NCBI GenBank assembly: GCA_022747635.1
Contig: JAKTNV010000009.1
Location: 62,800,767-62,864,766, forward strand
DNA from: Hetaerina americana
Taxonomy: Eukaryota > Arthropoda > Insecta > Odonata > Calopterygidae
Length of the DNA: 64,000 nt
Direction of reading: 5' to 3'
This document shows, piece after piece, positions 38,098-49,689 of this stretch. The position numbers and the translations under genes are program-made. The notes beneath the pieces are model-generated. The model saw only the letters and a list, made by a program, of their open reading frames with translations. It ran no database searches and had not been told where the DNA came from. Each line of letters opens with the position of its first letter. Position 1 is the first letter of the stretch.

Positions 38098-38124
38098 ATT
38101 CCGGGAACTTTTTGATCAATGTAG
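38098..38124. repeat. Mariner terminal inverted repeat, transposase 5' side
   Basis: 27 bp, ATTCCGGGAACTTTTTGATC then AATGTAG, the inverted partner of 36793-36819. It is separated from the chosen transposase start by about 180 bp of untranslated sequence. Confidence 0.93.
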
Positions 38125-38126
38125 TA

Positions 38127-40145
38127 TATATATAATAGACAAAAGACTGAAGGTACTATTGGAATTAAATTAATTCATGAAATACCGAGTGACGAGGAAA
38201 TTCATATAAAAAATTCATAGAAAATCTCTACTTTCACTTTGAGTGCCCATCTGTTTTCTCTATAAACATTTGACTCGTTAACAAAAGCATCGGTTGTGGA
38301 AAATTGGAAGCGGAAAATATTCGAATATCATTGAATGATATGTGAAACCAAAATGTATACAAAGCGTGAATAACATTAATTTTATTGCAATTTATTTTAT
38401 TATCTCTACGACTGGAAATTCATCTTAAATATATTGTTAAAGAATTGAAATATTGTTTCAAAATGACCAATTTAATGCCTAGAATCTTTCAAAAGAATCT
38501 TACACTTGAACTTAAGCTAAAAATGAAGATAAAACCGAAATGCGACTGAAAAGAAATATATATTTATATTCAGTTCATCATTTTGCATATCTGAATCCAC
38601 GAGTAAGAGATTCAAGTAAATCCTTGTCGTACACGATTTGAAAGATAATATTTCGGCTCTTAGGTTAGGGAATGACTGCGAAATTGTCCATTTTTGTACG
38701 TCTTCTCCTGTTATTTCTTCTCCTAACAAAGATTTCTGAGTTAGCAAATTTTCGCAGGTTTCAAGTGTCATAGAATACTATATATTTGTAACAACATATT
38801 TTTATTTTCAGGTATTTTTACGAAAATATACATTGTATTTAATAACTAATACATTGTTACTCATTACTCTGCTTTCTATTTTCCTTCCATAGTTAACGGA
38901 CTTCACCATCTTTTTACCACAAGCCGGTGAAATGATGTTTGATATGAAAATACGCACAATTGACACACATACACACACATATGTATGTACGTACACATCT
39001 TTGTTGACCACCTAACACTATTATTTCACATAAATATAGAGGATATAAAATAATTAAAAATTTTTAATTCACGTAAGTTATTCTGAGTAAAGCAGCTTTT
39101 GCCACACTTGTCTATGGTCTAGACTTGGGATTGTGAAATTGGAAAAAAATTATTTCTGAGGAAATGAAATGTAAATGAAACAGTTAATCATAGTTTCTAA
39201 GGATGAATATTCAAAAACACATTCACGAGTTTTGTCAGAGAATCAGGTGATGAGGGATAAAATTTTAACCCACAGAATTACGCTACATTTTATCGAGTTT
39301 CTGTATTTTATAAGCGTATAACTGCATTGTAATTTTTAGCCTAGTAATTCTGATCATTACAAAACATCCGATATTTATATGCTTTTGTATGCAGTTGGCC
39401 ACAAAGGATTAAATAAAAATCAAGCGTTGGAGATTTCATGAAACATCTTAATGGACCGAAAAATTCTTGAACCGGGAAACAAGCCATTTTGTAATTCATC
39501 CCGCACGAACTTGTTACATGAAATAAAATTCTTCTTGTTTTTAGGAGTATGAGAAATTATACTTTAAAAAGCCACTTTAATGTTGAAACTTAAAAGTAAG
39601 TCGGAAATAGTAAACTAGGTCGCAAATCTTTGGTATCAGAAAATAAATCGGTCTCTGAAGGGAAGGTTAGGGATAGTAAAGAATATTATGTTCATGCAAT
39701 GACGTATATTTTTGAGATATTTCTAACTTAGATAAGATATGTTAATAACTTCCATCTAAGTTGCTAAGGAGATAATTACTGAGGTGCAGTTTGCATGCAC
39801 CATCTTATGTAACATTTATGGAGAATTAAAATGACAGCAATAAAAATATATAAAAAATTATTACAAATGTGCATTTTATTTAAAATAATTAAATTGTAAT
39901 TCCTCAGTTATCTTTGTCATCTAGAAAGTGGATACATACTTGGTACACTATGACAGTAATGTGCATGATTCTATTGCAACGCGACTCTCCATGGCAGTGT
40001 GGTAAAACCGTATGGAAAATGTGGTTAGGGGTTACGTTTTCAACCCAGCCGGTCACCAATTTGCTCCGAGCAGTCTGAATGGAAAACCGTGCTTCCACGT
40101 GAAGTGCGTTTTTCGACTTTGTGCTCGTAACACGGCGCGAATGAG
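38127..40145. other. AT-rich DNA, nothing recognised
   Basis: No gene is recognised. There is a short (CA)n/(TG)n-like stretch near 38961-39000. The upstream part of the decayed mariner copy may extend to about 39900, but I could not find a terminal repeat. Confidence 0.45.
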
Positions 40146-40738
40146 CGTTCGCTTGAACAGCGATACGCCATCAAGTTTTGCATGGAGTCAAAATAGAATG
40201 CAACCAAAAAATTCCACATGGTTCAAGAGACCTTCAAGAACGACTGCATTTCAAGGTCACTGTTTGGGAGGTGGCACAAGGCGTTCAAGGAGGGCCGGGA
40301 AGAGGTCACCAACGAACCCTGTTCCAACCGTCTATTGAGCATCCAGCAAATTGCTGACACCCTACACATGCCGACATTTGCGGTACACGGGATAGCCCCC
40401 GAGGATCTGAAAATGCGCAAGGTCTGCGCGAAGCTTGTGCCAAAAGTGTGCCACACGTCCTTCATCGTTACCAACTTCCTTGCCTGGAACACCTCCCAGT
40501 CCCCTTTCAGTCCTGACTTGGCTGCGTGCGACATTTTTTAACCCAGTTGAAGAGAGAGCTGAAAGGAAAGCATTGGGAGACCGTGGAAAACATCCGAAAG
40601 CATGTTACAACGTTTTTGAGATGCATTCCTGTTAGGGAGTTTCAGAATGCCTTTCATGCGTGGCAGACGCGTCTCAGCAAGTGCAGTAATGCATGGGGAG
40701 TGTATTTTGAAGAATATCAAGCATATGTACAAGTATGA
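40146..40738 (+). pseudogene. Second mariner-family transposase, catalytic core deleted
   Basis: From 40146 the plus strand reads LEQRYAIKFCMESK, a stop (40194-40196), then TFKNDCISRSLFGRWHKAFK and EGREEV. This is the first helix-turn-helix region of a mariner transposase. QQIADTLHMPTFAVHGI is the second helix-turn-helix, and LKMRKVCAKLVPK is the linker. It then jumps straight to NFLAWNTSQSPFSPDLAACD, so the roughly 100-residue segment with the first two catalytic Asp residues is missing. A one-base shift in the T run at about 40535 moves the frame to FLTQLKRELKGKHWETVENI, and the protein ends CSNAWGVYFEEYQAYVQV. It is more diverged from the intact element at 36.8 kb than a recent copy would be, and its C terminus differs, so it represents a different mariner lineage. 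No terminal repeats were found. Confidence 0.85.
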
Positions 40739-40740
40739 TC

Positions 40741-42760
40741 AATGATTCTATTTTTCTCAGAAAAATATAAAATCATATACATTACTTTCATAATAGTCTA
40801 TGTATATGACATGGATGGCTAGAGAATAAGAAAAAATAATAGGGAACATTTTGTTCATGGTTTTGGAAAGGGAAACACAGACCCTAAAGTTTGATATGAT
40901 TGCGCTTTTTCTTTGCACATTTGAAAAACAAATCTAAGCGAATATTTTTGACACACTTAGTGAAAGAGAATTGTTTATTTAATATCCTGGAATATTAACT
41001 TCACACTCCGAGCACACCCAATGGCTAAATGTAGATTTGAGCGCATTTGAATATACTACTTATTAAGATATATGCGAACAAATTGAACGTAATTAGACGA
41101 TGAACAGTGGACGTTGCTTAAAAAATTACTTGATAACAATAGAATACATTGAACGCTAAAATAGAACATTTTTCAACATTAATGTAAAATTTATGAAACC
41201 AAGCTCAATTCATTTGAACCCACGGTTACGTTAAATCTCAACCGTTTGATTCTATCCCTTGAAGTAAGCATCACATGTTTACCAAAATTTTACCAAACGG
41301 GTTGCCTAGAATTTTTTAAAAATAATTTACGCTCCGTAATACGACAGAGTATATACTGATACTTGACTGCATTAAATATTGTAGAGTGAATGAGAAATTT
41401 GGCATATGTATTTGATAAGATTTATTTATAATAATTTCAATCATTTTAATACATTTTCAGTGAACAACTTACTATGAAGGGGTATTTAAGAGAAATTCGA
41501 TATCCTACAAGCTAAATCGTTTGTTGCTAAACTAAAAGCAATTTTTCATTTCAAGTAACTGAATATTGGTTTGCAAGGAAGGGAATGAATAATTTTAATC
41601 ACAATGAGGCTCGTATTTTAAAATTTAAATGCGTCGATTTTCTCCAAAATCCAGTATCCTTAATATGAGAGCCTGGGTTATGCCAATAAAAAAATTATAT
41701 TATGTTATGGATCTCCAGGAAATGGTTGTTCATCACCAGAATAATATTATAACTTGTGATTTCCTAATAAATGCTTTTGCATTATTATTTGAATAAAATG
41801 TTCTCTCTTTAACCTTTTTATACAATTAAAATGATAATTTAACAATTATCTTTGGTTTACCAAACAATCCCAGAGAAATAGTCAATATCAATACACTTAA
41901 CATTGAGGACAAATACTCATGGTGGCTTGACGTCGACAAGGATTCCAAATTTTGTGTCATTAAATTGGAAAACAAATTTATTTATCATAAAAAGTAAAAT
42001 CAAATATCAAAATTGAATTTGTATAAAAGGGAGAAAAATATATTACACATAGATAACAATTTAAAAATAACAAATGATGGTTAAAAGACATAAAAAGGCA
42101 ATATGATTCACTGTAATAAAATTATGGATCAATCTCCTTCCATAATAACTAATGACGAAGATGAGATCAATTTATTACAATTGGATTCCATTTAGAAACC
42201 GCTCCCATTGACTTATATTATATTTATTAGTTTGTAATTTCTACATGTTTCTAGCGTAGACGTGTAAATAATATTATCACAAAATATGTCAAAGGCAAAT
42301 TTCCACAACATCTATGTAAGTAAACGACAACATTTTTACGCTGTAATACCCTTATCTTTACAGGCATTGGGAGTAATAATTTTAGTAAGAGTAATAGCTT
42401 TAATAAATATTGTACAAGGCTGGAACTCATGATATATTATAGATAATTTTACCAATAATTGAGCCCATTTTACAAGCTTTTGGAACAAAAATGCTTAGAA
42501 AACGCTGAAATACATTAATGATAGGTAATATGTTGGAATATGTCACATAATACCAGGGTTCCTGTATAAAACAGAGCAGCATTAAGATCTCTGTCGATCT
42601 CTGTCCACATGTAACACGAACGTCTCTCCCCGGAAGATTATGTATGCGTAATTTTACGGTCGGTATCGAGTAGATAACCCTTCAAACCTGTTAATATTAA
42701 CTACAAGGAATTACGTCGAGGCGAAGTCGGCGTCCCCCTATTAAAATTTCAACCCAGGCA
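40741..42760. other. AT-rich DNA, nothing recognised
   Basis: Two kilobases of AT-rich sequence with no open frame above background and no recognised repeat. Confidence 0.5.
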
Positions 42761-42789
42761 ATCGTTGAGATTTTTGCAGAAAAAATTGT

Positions 42790-43500
42790 AATCGCCACCG
42801 TTTTTTTTTGCGAGGGGAAGGGGGTGAGGTCGCATGGGGGCATGGTGGAGTACGGAGATCTTTGAGACTTGGAGCGCGTTCCCCTCCCTCCCATCTCAGA
42901 ATGAAACAAAACGAACGAGTAGCCATCTTGTCTCCCATTTACCCGTTTCCCACACGCGAAGACTTTTACGGGCCCCGTTCAACTCGCTCGAGCCCGTCGA
43001 CCGACCGCCACGCCCGAGGGTGGAGAGCGGCGGGGGGGGGGACCTCCTTCCATTGTTCCAATCTTGAGACGATCGAATGGACGCGTAATGCTCAATAAAT
43101 TGCTCTCTTTCCCTCCGCGGGCTCTCTACTTAAGGGCTTCGCCTCGCGAAAACCCCGCCACTGGGTCCCTTCGCGCCCTGTGAGAGGGGAGACACTCCCT
43201 TCCACCGCCACCCCTACTACGCCCTTGCCGCGAACCCGACTTTACCCGCTAAGGTCCCCGCCGGTTCTCGTGACACAAATTGCAGACTGTGAGGCGCATG
43301 GGGTCCGCGAGGGGAGGAGTGTGTAGAGAGGTCACGCAAAGACTCCGGGCACTCGAGAACACACACACACAGAAGCTCGCGTCAAAACAGCCACTTGGAC
43401 CCGCACGGAGAAAGGAGCATTCGGGAAAACACACGTAGACCTTCGATAAAAAAAAAAACACGGGACACGACTGCAAACGGACAGAGCAGACGGCGGAAGA
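42790..43500. promoter_or_regulatory. CpG-island-like block
   Basis: The densest CpG stretch of the window (CTCGCTCGAGCCCGTCGACC near 42980, then CCTCCGCGGGCTC and GCCTCGCGAAAACCCCGCC) in an AT-rich setting. Unlike most other islands it is not dominated by a purine strand, so simple-repeat expansion does not explain it. It includes a short CACACACACA run near 43360 and a poly-A run near 43450. Frames through it (75-96 codons) lack domains. The best inference is an unmethylated or germline-open regulatory region or promoter; no start site or neighbouring gene is visible. Confidence 0.4.
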
Positions 43501-45810
43501 ACTTTGTTTTAATCTGCGGTAGAAATGATGCGGGAGGGAGAGACGGTCGCAAGGGGGCCTTAAGGTGGTGCTTTTATCCCGTACGCATATGGCTGTGCCG
43601 GAAATTTTTAAGGTGCCCTTTGAGAGTCGAATTTAGGACCCGGAAAACTCCAGCGGCATTAAAGCCAGAGGCAGGAGCCTGAAACTTCTCATTTCATTCG
43701 AAGGCCGGAGCATGCCATAACTTAGTACCGTGCTGTGGGATTAGTGAAAATGGAAAAAAAACACGACGCGATACTGTTTTGTTTACTTATGAAGGCAACC
43801 AACTCCAAATCACCACAATTGTGATTCAAAGCATTAAGTTAGAGAAAAACTAAACGCGCAACAGATATTCTGACGTTTTCAAATTTGTAGGTGAAGTGAA
43901 GGTCTTCTTTTTCTAACTTCCTGGATACGGTTAATTATAGAAGCACATAGCAACATCATGTCTTCTCTCGTGATTATTCGCTGACTTTGAGCCGAGCTGC
44001 ACACCTTCTGATGGGTGCGCAAAACGGTGGATGTGAAAGTTTTTAGAATGATGTGCACTTTTGAAGGCGTAATTTTCTCTGCATGCAAGTATAACTCACT
44101 ATATTTTTGATTCATTTAGAATTTGTAACCCTACCAATTCCACCGAAGTGAAGAAGTGAGGCAAAATTTATGTTTACCTTTAGTTAGACCTCTGATCAGA
44201 TGAACTTATTACGTGAAATCGAGGCATCTCTCCTAAATCGCTGATTTGAGAACTTTGCAAGAAAAAAAGCAACAAGAATATGGAATATATGTCGCCAAAG
44301 AAACCAACACACAACGCCGCAGAAAGCGCATCAATTTTACCACAAAATCTGAAATGGTGAGACTTGATGAACAAACGTTAGATAAAAACTTGCTACAAAA
44401 ATTCAATCATATAATTATACGACTAATTTCAGATAAAATGGTACAAATACTACATATTATTGTCATATTAGAAAATGGTGACGAATTGAAAGAGGTTGGT
44501 GAAGAGTTACATTGAAGAATTAGTAATCTCATATTTATAAAAGGGAATGGTTGAAATTTCACTCAGAATCTCCCTCCTCGTAGAAGTTACTATCGTTACA
44601 TCTCCTGCCATTGGCCATTGCTTATAGGCCTAATAATACTGATGAATGAAATACGCCACGTAGATAAAAATGTGTCATGAACTGTGCTGAGAAAACCAAT
44701 CAAGTAGATATTTTTCAACTAAATAACCCCTGAAAACATTTTCATGTTGATACGAAAAAATTACTACTAGACTGAATATACATACTTCTCAAGAATTTGA
44801 GTAATTTCTTGATGCAATACCCCTTGGTTTAAACCGCTGACACATTTTGCATGAATTGAATAGTTTTTCAACCACAGTGTGATATTATCCCTGATTCAAT
44901 GTTGAACCAGAATTATGTTATTTCAAACTAACATGTCGGTTTCTGCATTATAGCACTTATTGTTTTTATTCCGTGATATTTATTTACTTGTCAATAAATC
45001 TGTGTCATATTTGTCGCTAGTATTCTAGTATACGTGCCACACCTGTGGTCAGCAGTTCATGTTGTATAGATATGATAAAATCGCCGAAGAAAGTCCCCAC
45101 TTATCTACTCTAAGAACCATCTGCTCAATGGTTTTAGATTTTTCTGGGTTGATTCATCAATATCTTACCCAAGAATCTTGCACATCTACTCCAAAATTCA
45201 AGATCTACTCGCAAGATTCTGACATATTTAACTTATCTAATGATTTAGAAGTGTTTTCATCTAGGGGGATGAATTAAAAATATCACTTTCCTCAGGATGA
45301 TTTAGCCATTCCGTCAGGATAAAAGGAATAGTATTAGACAACTGGAATAAACTTCGAATAAACGTTTGGCATAAAATTTTATGATATTCGTATACTATCA
45401 TGCATATCACAATAATAGCCAAGAGGTAAGGAGGAGTTGCTAGAAAAACTTAGATTGCATTTTTCAGTTCCAATTACACCTATCAACGCATTGCCATTGT
45501 ATAATTTTTACATGACTTCCTACAGGGTAAATGGCCTCTGTAGGAAATGGGTGAAAACTATAAAATATTTTACCACCACAATGATATGGTTAATTCATCA
45601 GATATATGAAATGAATAGCGCTGATGAAAAATCCACATAAAACAATATATTCCAAGCCACTTCTTTTACTGTAATAAAATTTGATATTTTCACACATATC
45701 ATATCCCACGTAAATTACCTGGCCTCGTGGAAACCCTGGTTACAATAGCGAGAGAGGCAGTCATTTCAGTATTTGGTTCATTAGACCCTGGAAAGTATTA
45801 ATTATGTTTC
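43501..45810. other. Gene-free DNA up to the assembly gap
   Basis: Several 60- to 95-codon frames (for example 43395-43682 and 44246-44515) have no recognisable domain. No repeat family is recognised. Confidence 0.45.
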
Positions 45811-45910
45811 NNNNNNNNNNNNNNNNNNNNNNNNNNNNNNNNNNNNNNNNNNNNNNNNNNNNNNNNNNNNNNNNNNNNNNNNNNNNNNNNNNNNNNNNNN
45901 NNNNNNNNNN
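45811..45910. other. Assembly gap, 100 N
   Basis: Exactly 100 consecutive N, the conventional placeholder for a gap of unknown size. Sequence on both sides may not be as close as it appears. Confidence 0.99.
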
Positions 45911-46140
45911 CATCGTTAATCATTTTGCGTTGTTTTTGTAGCACTCACCGCTGAAACACAAAAGATTTCTCTGATAAAATATTTGAAGTGTTACAGTTTT
46001 CAAAAACTGTAACTGTTGGTCCTTCTTTGTATCCAAGTATTGAATTCCACGTCTTATAAGCAGTCCATTTACGTAAGCAAAAAATAATTCAGAGTATTTT
46101 TTACAATTCAAATAATGCAAATGAAAGTAAAACTCACATA

Positions 46141-46141
46141 T

Positions 46142-46208
<67 letters not shown>
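46141..46208. repeat. (TA)n microsatellite
   Basis: TA repeat with two TGTA interruptions near its ends. It sits upstream of the hammerhead-like repeat unit at about 46225-46370. Confidence 0.95.
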
Positions 46209-46212
<4 letters not shown>

Positions 46213-46224
46213 ACATATATATAT

Positions 46225-46516
<292 letters not shown>

Positions 46517-46519
46517 GAG

Positions 46520-48560
46520 TAGGATGATGGATTTTGTGTTTTGTTGGGAGTAATAAAAAGTTTGTTTGGTAGTTGTGTCCATCCAAAAACCTACCTTAAC
46601 CGGTAGATTACCTTAAAAAAATATATATACATATATTTTTTATATATATATGAATCTTCCTTTTGAGAACAAAAATCGAATAGCCGTGGTAACCAACTCA
46701 CTAGCTTCTAGATCAGCTGAACGGTTGGATTCCCTTCCCCGGATGGTGGACCTACGTAAATGAAATCCCGGAAGATCTTGAACTTCCACATCACATTGTG
46801 GAAGCCTTCACATGGAATTCATACGTTGGATTAGATTTTTTATTACGACTTTGAAATCTACAATCAAACTACAATGGAGGTATATTTGGAGATTAACACA
46901 TTTTTATTTATTTATTTAGCGAAAAACAATCGACTTTCTCTGTTCTCCAAATCATTCACTTCTATATTTCACGTTCTAAATATTCCATCATTCCATGCAT
47001 TCACGAAATAAACGCTTTGCTGGGAGAAGCAAGATAAGGAGACGTATTTGAAAATCAATAGAATTGTTTTCAATGTTGTTTTACAAGAAAAACTATTTTT
47101 TTTAAGTATACTTGGTTTATTTTACAAAATTTATATCAATATTTTTTCAAGATTTTCCGTTAAATAATCTACTATTTTCATTAAGAATTGAGAAATTATC
47201 TTATTAACTATACTTTCTGTAGTATCATAATCACTATAAATAAAGTCATACAATTAAACGAAACATACCACAAGGTTGGTCACCTTTTCCTTCATGAGTT
47301 ATCTTATGGAGTACGTTTACTATCCATATTGTGAAGGAATTAACAGGCATACCAGTATATCATAGGGGGGCTATCGTAGACCAAATGGGCTATTGTGGTT
47401 GGAGTAAATGGTCATACCAGCTTTATGAGAGCGCATCTGCTGCTCAGTTATTTTTGCTCAATAATTAAGCCATAATTACGAAAACACCTACTGCACTAAT
47501 GGAAGCCAGATTCGAAACACGTTACGAATATAATCACCGTTTGATTAACATACAAACGTATGCTGTACCTGGGTAGCCAATGGGAGCATAATTAAATATT
47601 ATTATATCTATCTTCCCACGCAATTCAAGAGCTTATCACGGCCATCCTTGCCATTCCAAACTTTTGAGTTTTCAAATAGAACAAAAAAATGCTTGGAGAC
47701 ATTAAATATGAATTCTAGCCAGAAAAATTTCAAATAGGATGGTGACTTTTGCTACGCCCAAAAATGAGTCGTTTTGCATTCAATGCTGTAATTGCTTTCA
47801 AATGTATATTAGTTTCTATTATTGAACGACGCTATGAAGATTAATATTCCCAGTTAAGTGAAGAAAATAGATACAAACCCGAGCGCACGTGACCATCTCA
47901 ATTGAAACAAGCCATATTGGCAAGTATTAACTTACGTGTCGATCTTAATCAGAAATTTGACCCGAATCTCGAATATAATTGCTGGCCGATGATCAACAAA
48001 GAACTTAAAAGCAAGATCCCTCGGGAAGCTCTTTTTGCTTGCGGAATGGTGCACTCTTTACTCAGAGATTGAAATGCTTAAGAAGTCTAAGAAAATAAAG
48101 ACGATGGGAAAAACTGTTTAGGTTTTAGGAAGGAATCTAAACAAACTAAGAAGCAGGTTTAAGGTGGAAAAAATCAAGGAAAAGATACTTGGGTCCCATA
48201 GATATTGACATTCGAAATGGAAAAATCGTGATTACTTGGCTTAATGATTTCATATTTAATATTTATCGTAATGGTTCGAGTGAGGAGCTGTATCACTTGT
48301 GAATAGCACCACTAAATTAAATCACGTGGCCATATAATTAATTACATAATAAATATTTTCATAGCCTCATTTTCTTTGGCATCGCCGTAGGAACGACAGC
48401 GTCCATCGGAATATAAACCAGTGCCTACTGGGGACCCTAGGTCTTGTGCATGTAGGGTGATCATGGCCTTATTCCATATCTAATTTCTACCCCAAAAGTT
48501 GGTTATACGGTATGGGATGTAAGATCATCCATCAAAATGGCTAATATCATTATGATACCA
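46520..48560. other. AT-rich DNA, nothing recognised
   Basis: About 2 kb without a recognised gene. A moderately complex patch at 46690-46810 has no identifiable motif. Confidence 0.45.
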
Positions 48561-48810
48561 CATATATGTATATATATATATATTATATATGTTTATTTAT
48601 TAATAAATATATATTCATTCACATGGAAATAGATATAAGGAAAAGGGATAGGAACACACATAAAGAACGAACATAGGAGAGGTGGGAAAGGCAGAATCGA
48701 GCAGATCACAGGCGCATAAGTATTTCCTTGACCAGGACTTGAACATCAGATCTTTCTAGTTGCCGAGCCGATGCTATAACCACTTCAGTTATCGAGGAAA
48801 CGTAATTTAC
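48561..48810 (-). mobile_element. SINE-2, tRNA-derived repeat
   Basis: The minus strand reads GATAACTGAAGTGGTTATAG (A-box-like, about 48775-48800), then TGTTCAAGTCC (B-box-like) about 40 bp later. The body CCCACCTCTC...CTATCCCTTTTCC follows and ends in ATCTATTTCCATGTGAAT and a TA-rich tail (48561-48600). Pieces of the same body recur at 15.87-15.97 kb, which supports it as a dispersed family. Its sequence is unrelated to SINE-1. Confidence 0.6.
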
Positions 48811-49038
48811 GAGTAATTCTCGTACACTGAGATCTGCAGGTCTTTATGCAACCAAGTGCCCCGATTCTTTGGCCAAGAGATGACCTAAGGGGTCTGTTTC
48901 ACCCATCAATGGAGGAATAGACGACACACAAGAGGACAGTAGGAAAGCAATCATACAACGTAATAAAGGATAGGAATAGTCCGTTTCGTGGCACGTATGA
49001 CCAGAGCTATAACAACTTCCTTTATATATGTATATATC

Positions 49039-49175
49039 TTAGAAATAGAACGCTCTTCGGAGACGCAAAAATATATAAAAACAATGATATAGATTTTTAA
49101 AACATAGAAATACAAAGAAAGGACACTCAAATTTGTAGTTTTGACGTTTCGACAGCATGGCCGTCATCATTATAT
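49039..49175 (-). repeat. PLE-like repeat unit B with a near-consensus hammerhead core
   Basis: On the minus strand ATGATGACGGCCATGCTGTC, then GAAACGTC (49143-49170), fits the minimal hammerhead layout. It has (C)UGAUGA with one change at the first base, stem II CGGC/GUCG with one G-U pair, GAAA, then a short CGUC. Downstream on that strand, the TTTGAGTGTCCTTTCTTTG and TATTTCTATG blocks echo those of units A and C. It sits at the edge of a (TA)n tract, like the other units. Confidence 0.55.
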
Positions 49176-49266
49176 ATATATAATATATATATATATACAT
49201 ATATATACTGAGTACTGAGATGTGTGTGTACATATATACATATATATACATATATATATGTATATA

Positions 49267-49331
<65 letters not shown>

Positions 49332-49332
49332 T
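49176..49332. repeat. (TA)n microsatellite, interrupted
   Basis: TA-rich with TACATATA and TGTGTGTG interruptions, then a pure run of about 27 units ending near 49330. Confidence 0.95.
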
Positions 49333-49339
49333 ATATATG

Positions 49340-49489
49340 CTTTCATAGACGTAACACGGAAGTGCCGAATAGTACAATACACAGTAACACATAATATAGA
49401 AACACAAAAAAAGAGAACACTCACACGTATTTTCTTGATATTTCGACGGAAACAATCCGTCTTCCTCTGAAGATATAGAAGTAATGAAT
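49340..49489 (-). repeat. PLE-like repeat unit C, left arm of the large palindrome
   Basis: Includes GACGTAACACGGAAGTGCCG, ACAGTAACAC, then the palindrome arm starting at 49391. On the minus strand CAGAGGAAGACGGATTG, then TTTCCGTCGAAATATC forms a stem (GACGGA/TCCGTC) followed by GAAA, with CAGAGGA where a hammerhead has CUGAUGA. It is therefore probably a degenerate core. Confidence 0.65.
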
Positions 49490-49589
49490 GATTCATTACT
49501 TCTATATCTTCAGAGGAAGACGGATTGTTTCCGTCGAAATATCAAGAAAATACGTGTGAGTGTTCTCTTTTTTTGTGTTTCTATATTAT
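49391..49589. repeat. 199-bp perfect palindrome (two 99-bp arms, 1-nt spacer)
   Basis: Every base of 49391-49489 pairs with 49491-49589 around the single G at 49490; I compared the arms block by block and saw no mismatch. Pairing ends where the left flank reads ACAC and the right flank enters (TA)n. It could extrude as a cruciform or, if transcribed, form a 99-bp duplex. It may be a real head-to-head element junction or an assembly or read fold-back artefact. Confidence 0.95.
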
Positions 49590-49609
49590 ATATATATATA
49601 TATACATAC

Positions 49610-49682
<73 letters not shown>
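49590..49682. repeat. (TA)n microsatellite
   Basis: About 45 TA units with TACATACGTA near the start, immediately after the palindrome. Confidence 0.95.
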
Positions 49683-49686
<4 letters not shown>

Positions 49687-49689
49687 TAT

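Larger units (their letters stand above)
36793..38124 (-). mobile_element. Complete mariner-family DNA transposon
   Basis: A 1332-bp element bounded by 27-bp terminal inverted repeats: 36793-36819 (CTACCTTGATCAAAAGGTTC...) and 38098-38124, whose reverse complement is CTACATTGATCAAAAAGTTC.... They match at 25 of 27 positions. TA flanks both ends (36791-36792 and 38125-38126), the expected target-site duplication, although the surrounding TA tract makes the exact duplication ambiguous. A single uninterrupted transposase gene lies inside on the minus strand. The two repeat mismatches sit at internal positions, and near-identical ends with an open gene argue for a fairly recent insertion. Confidence 0.95.
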
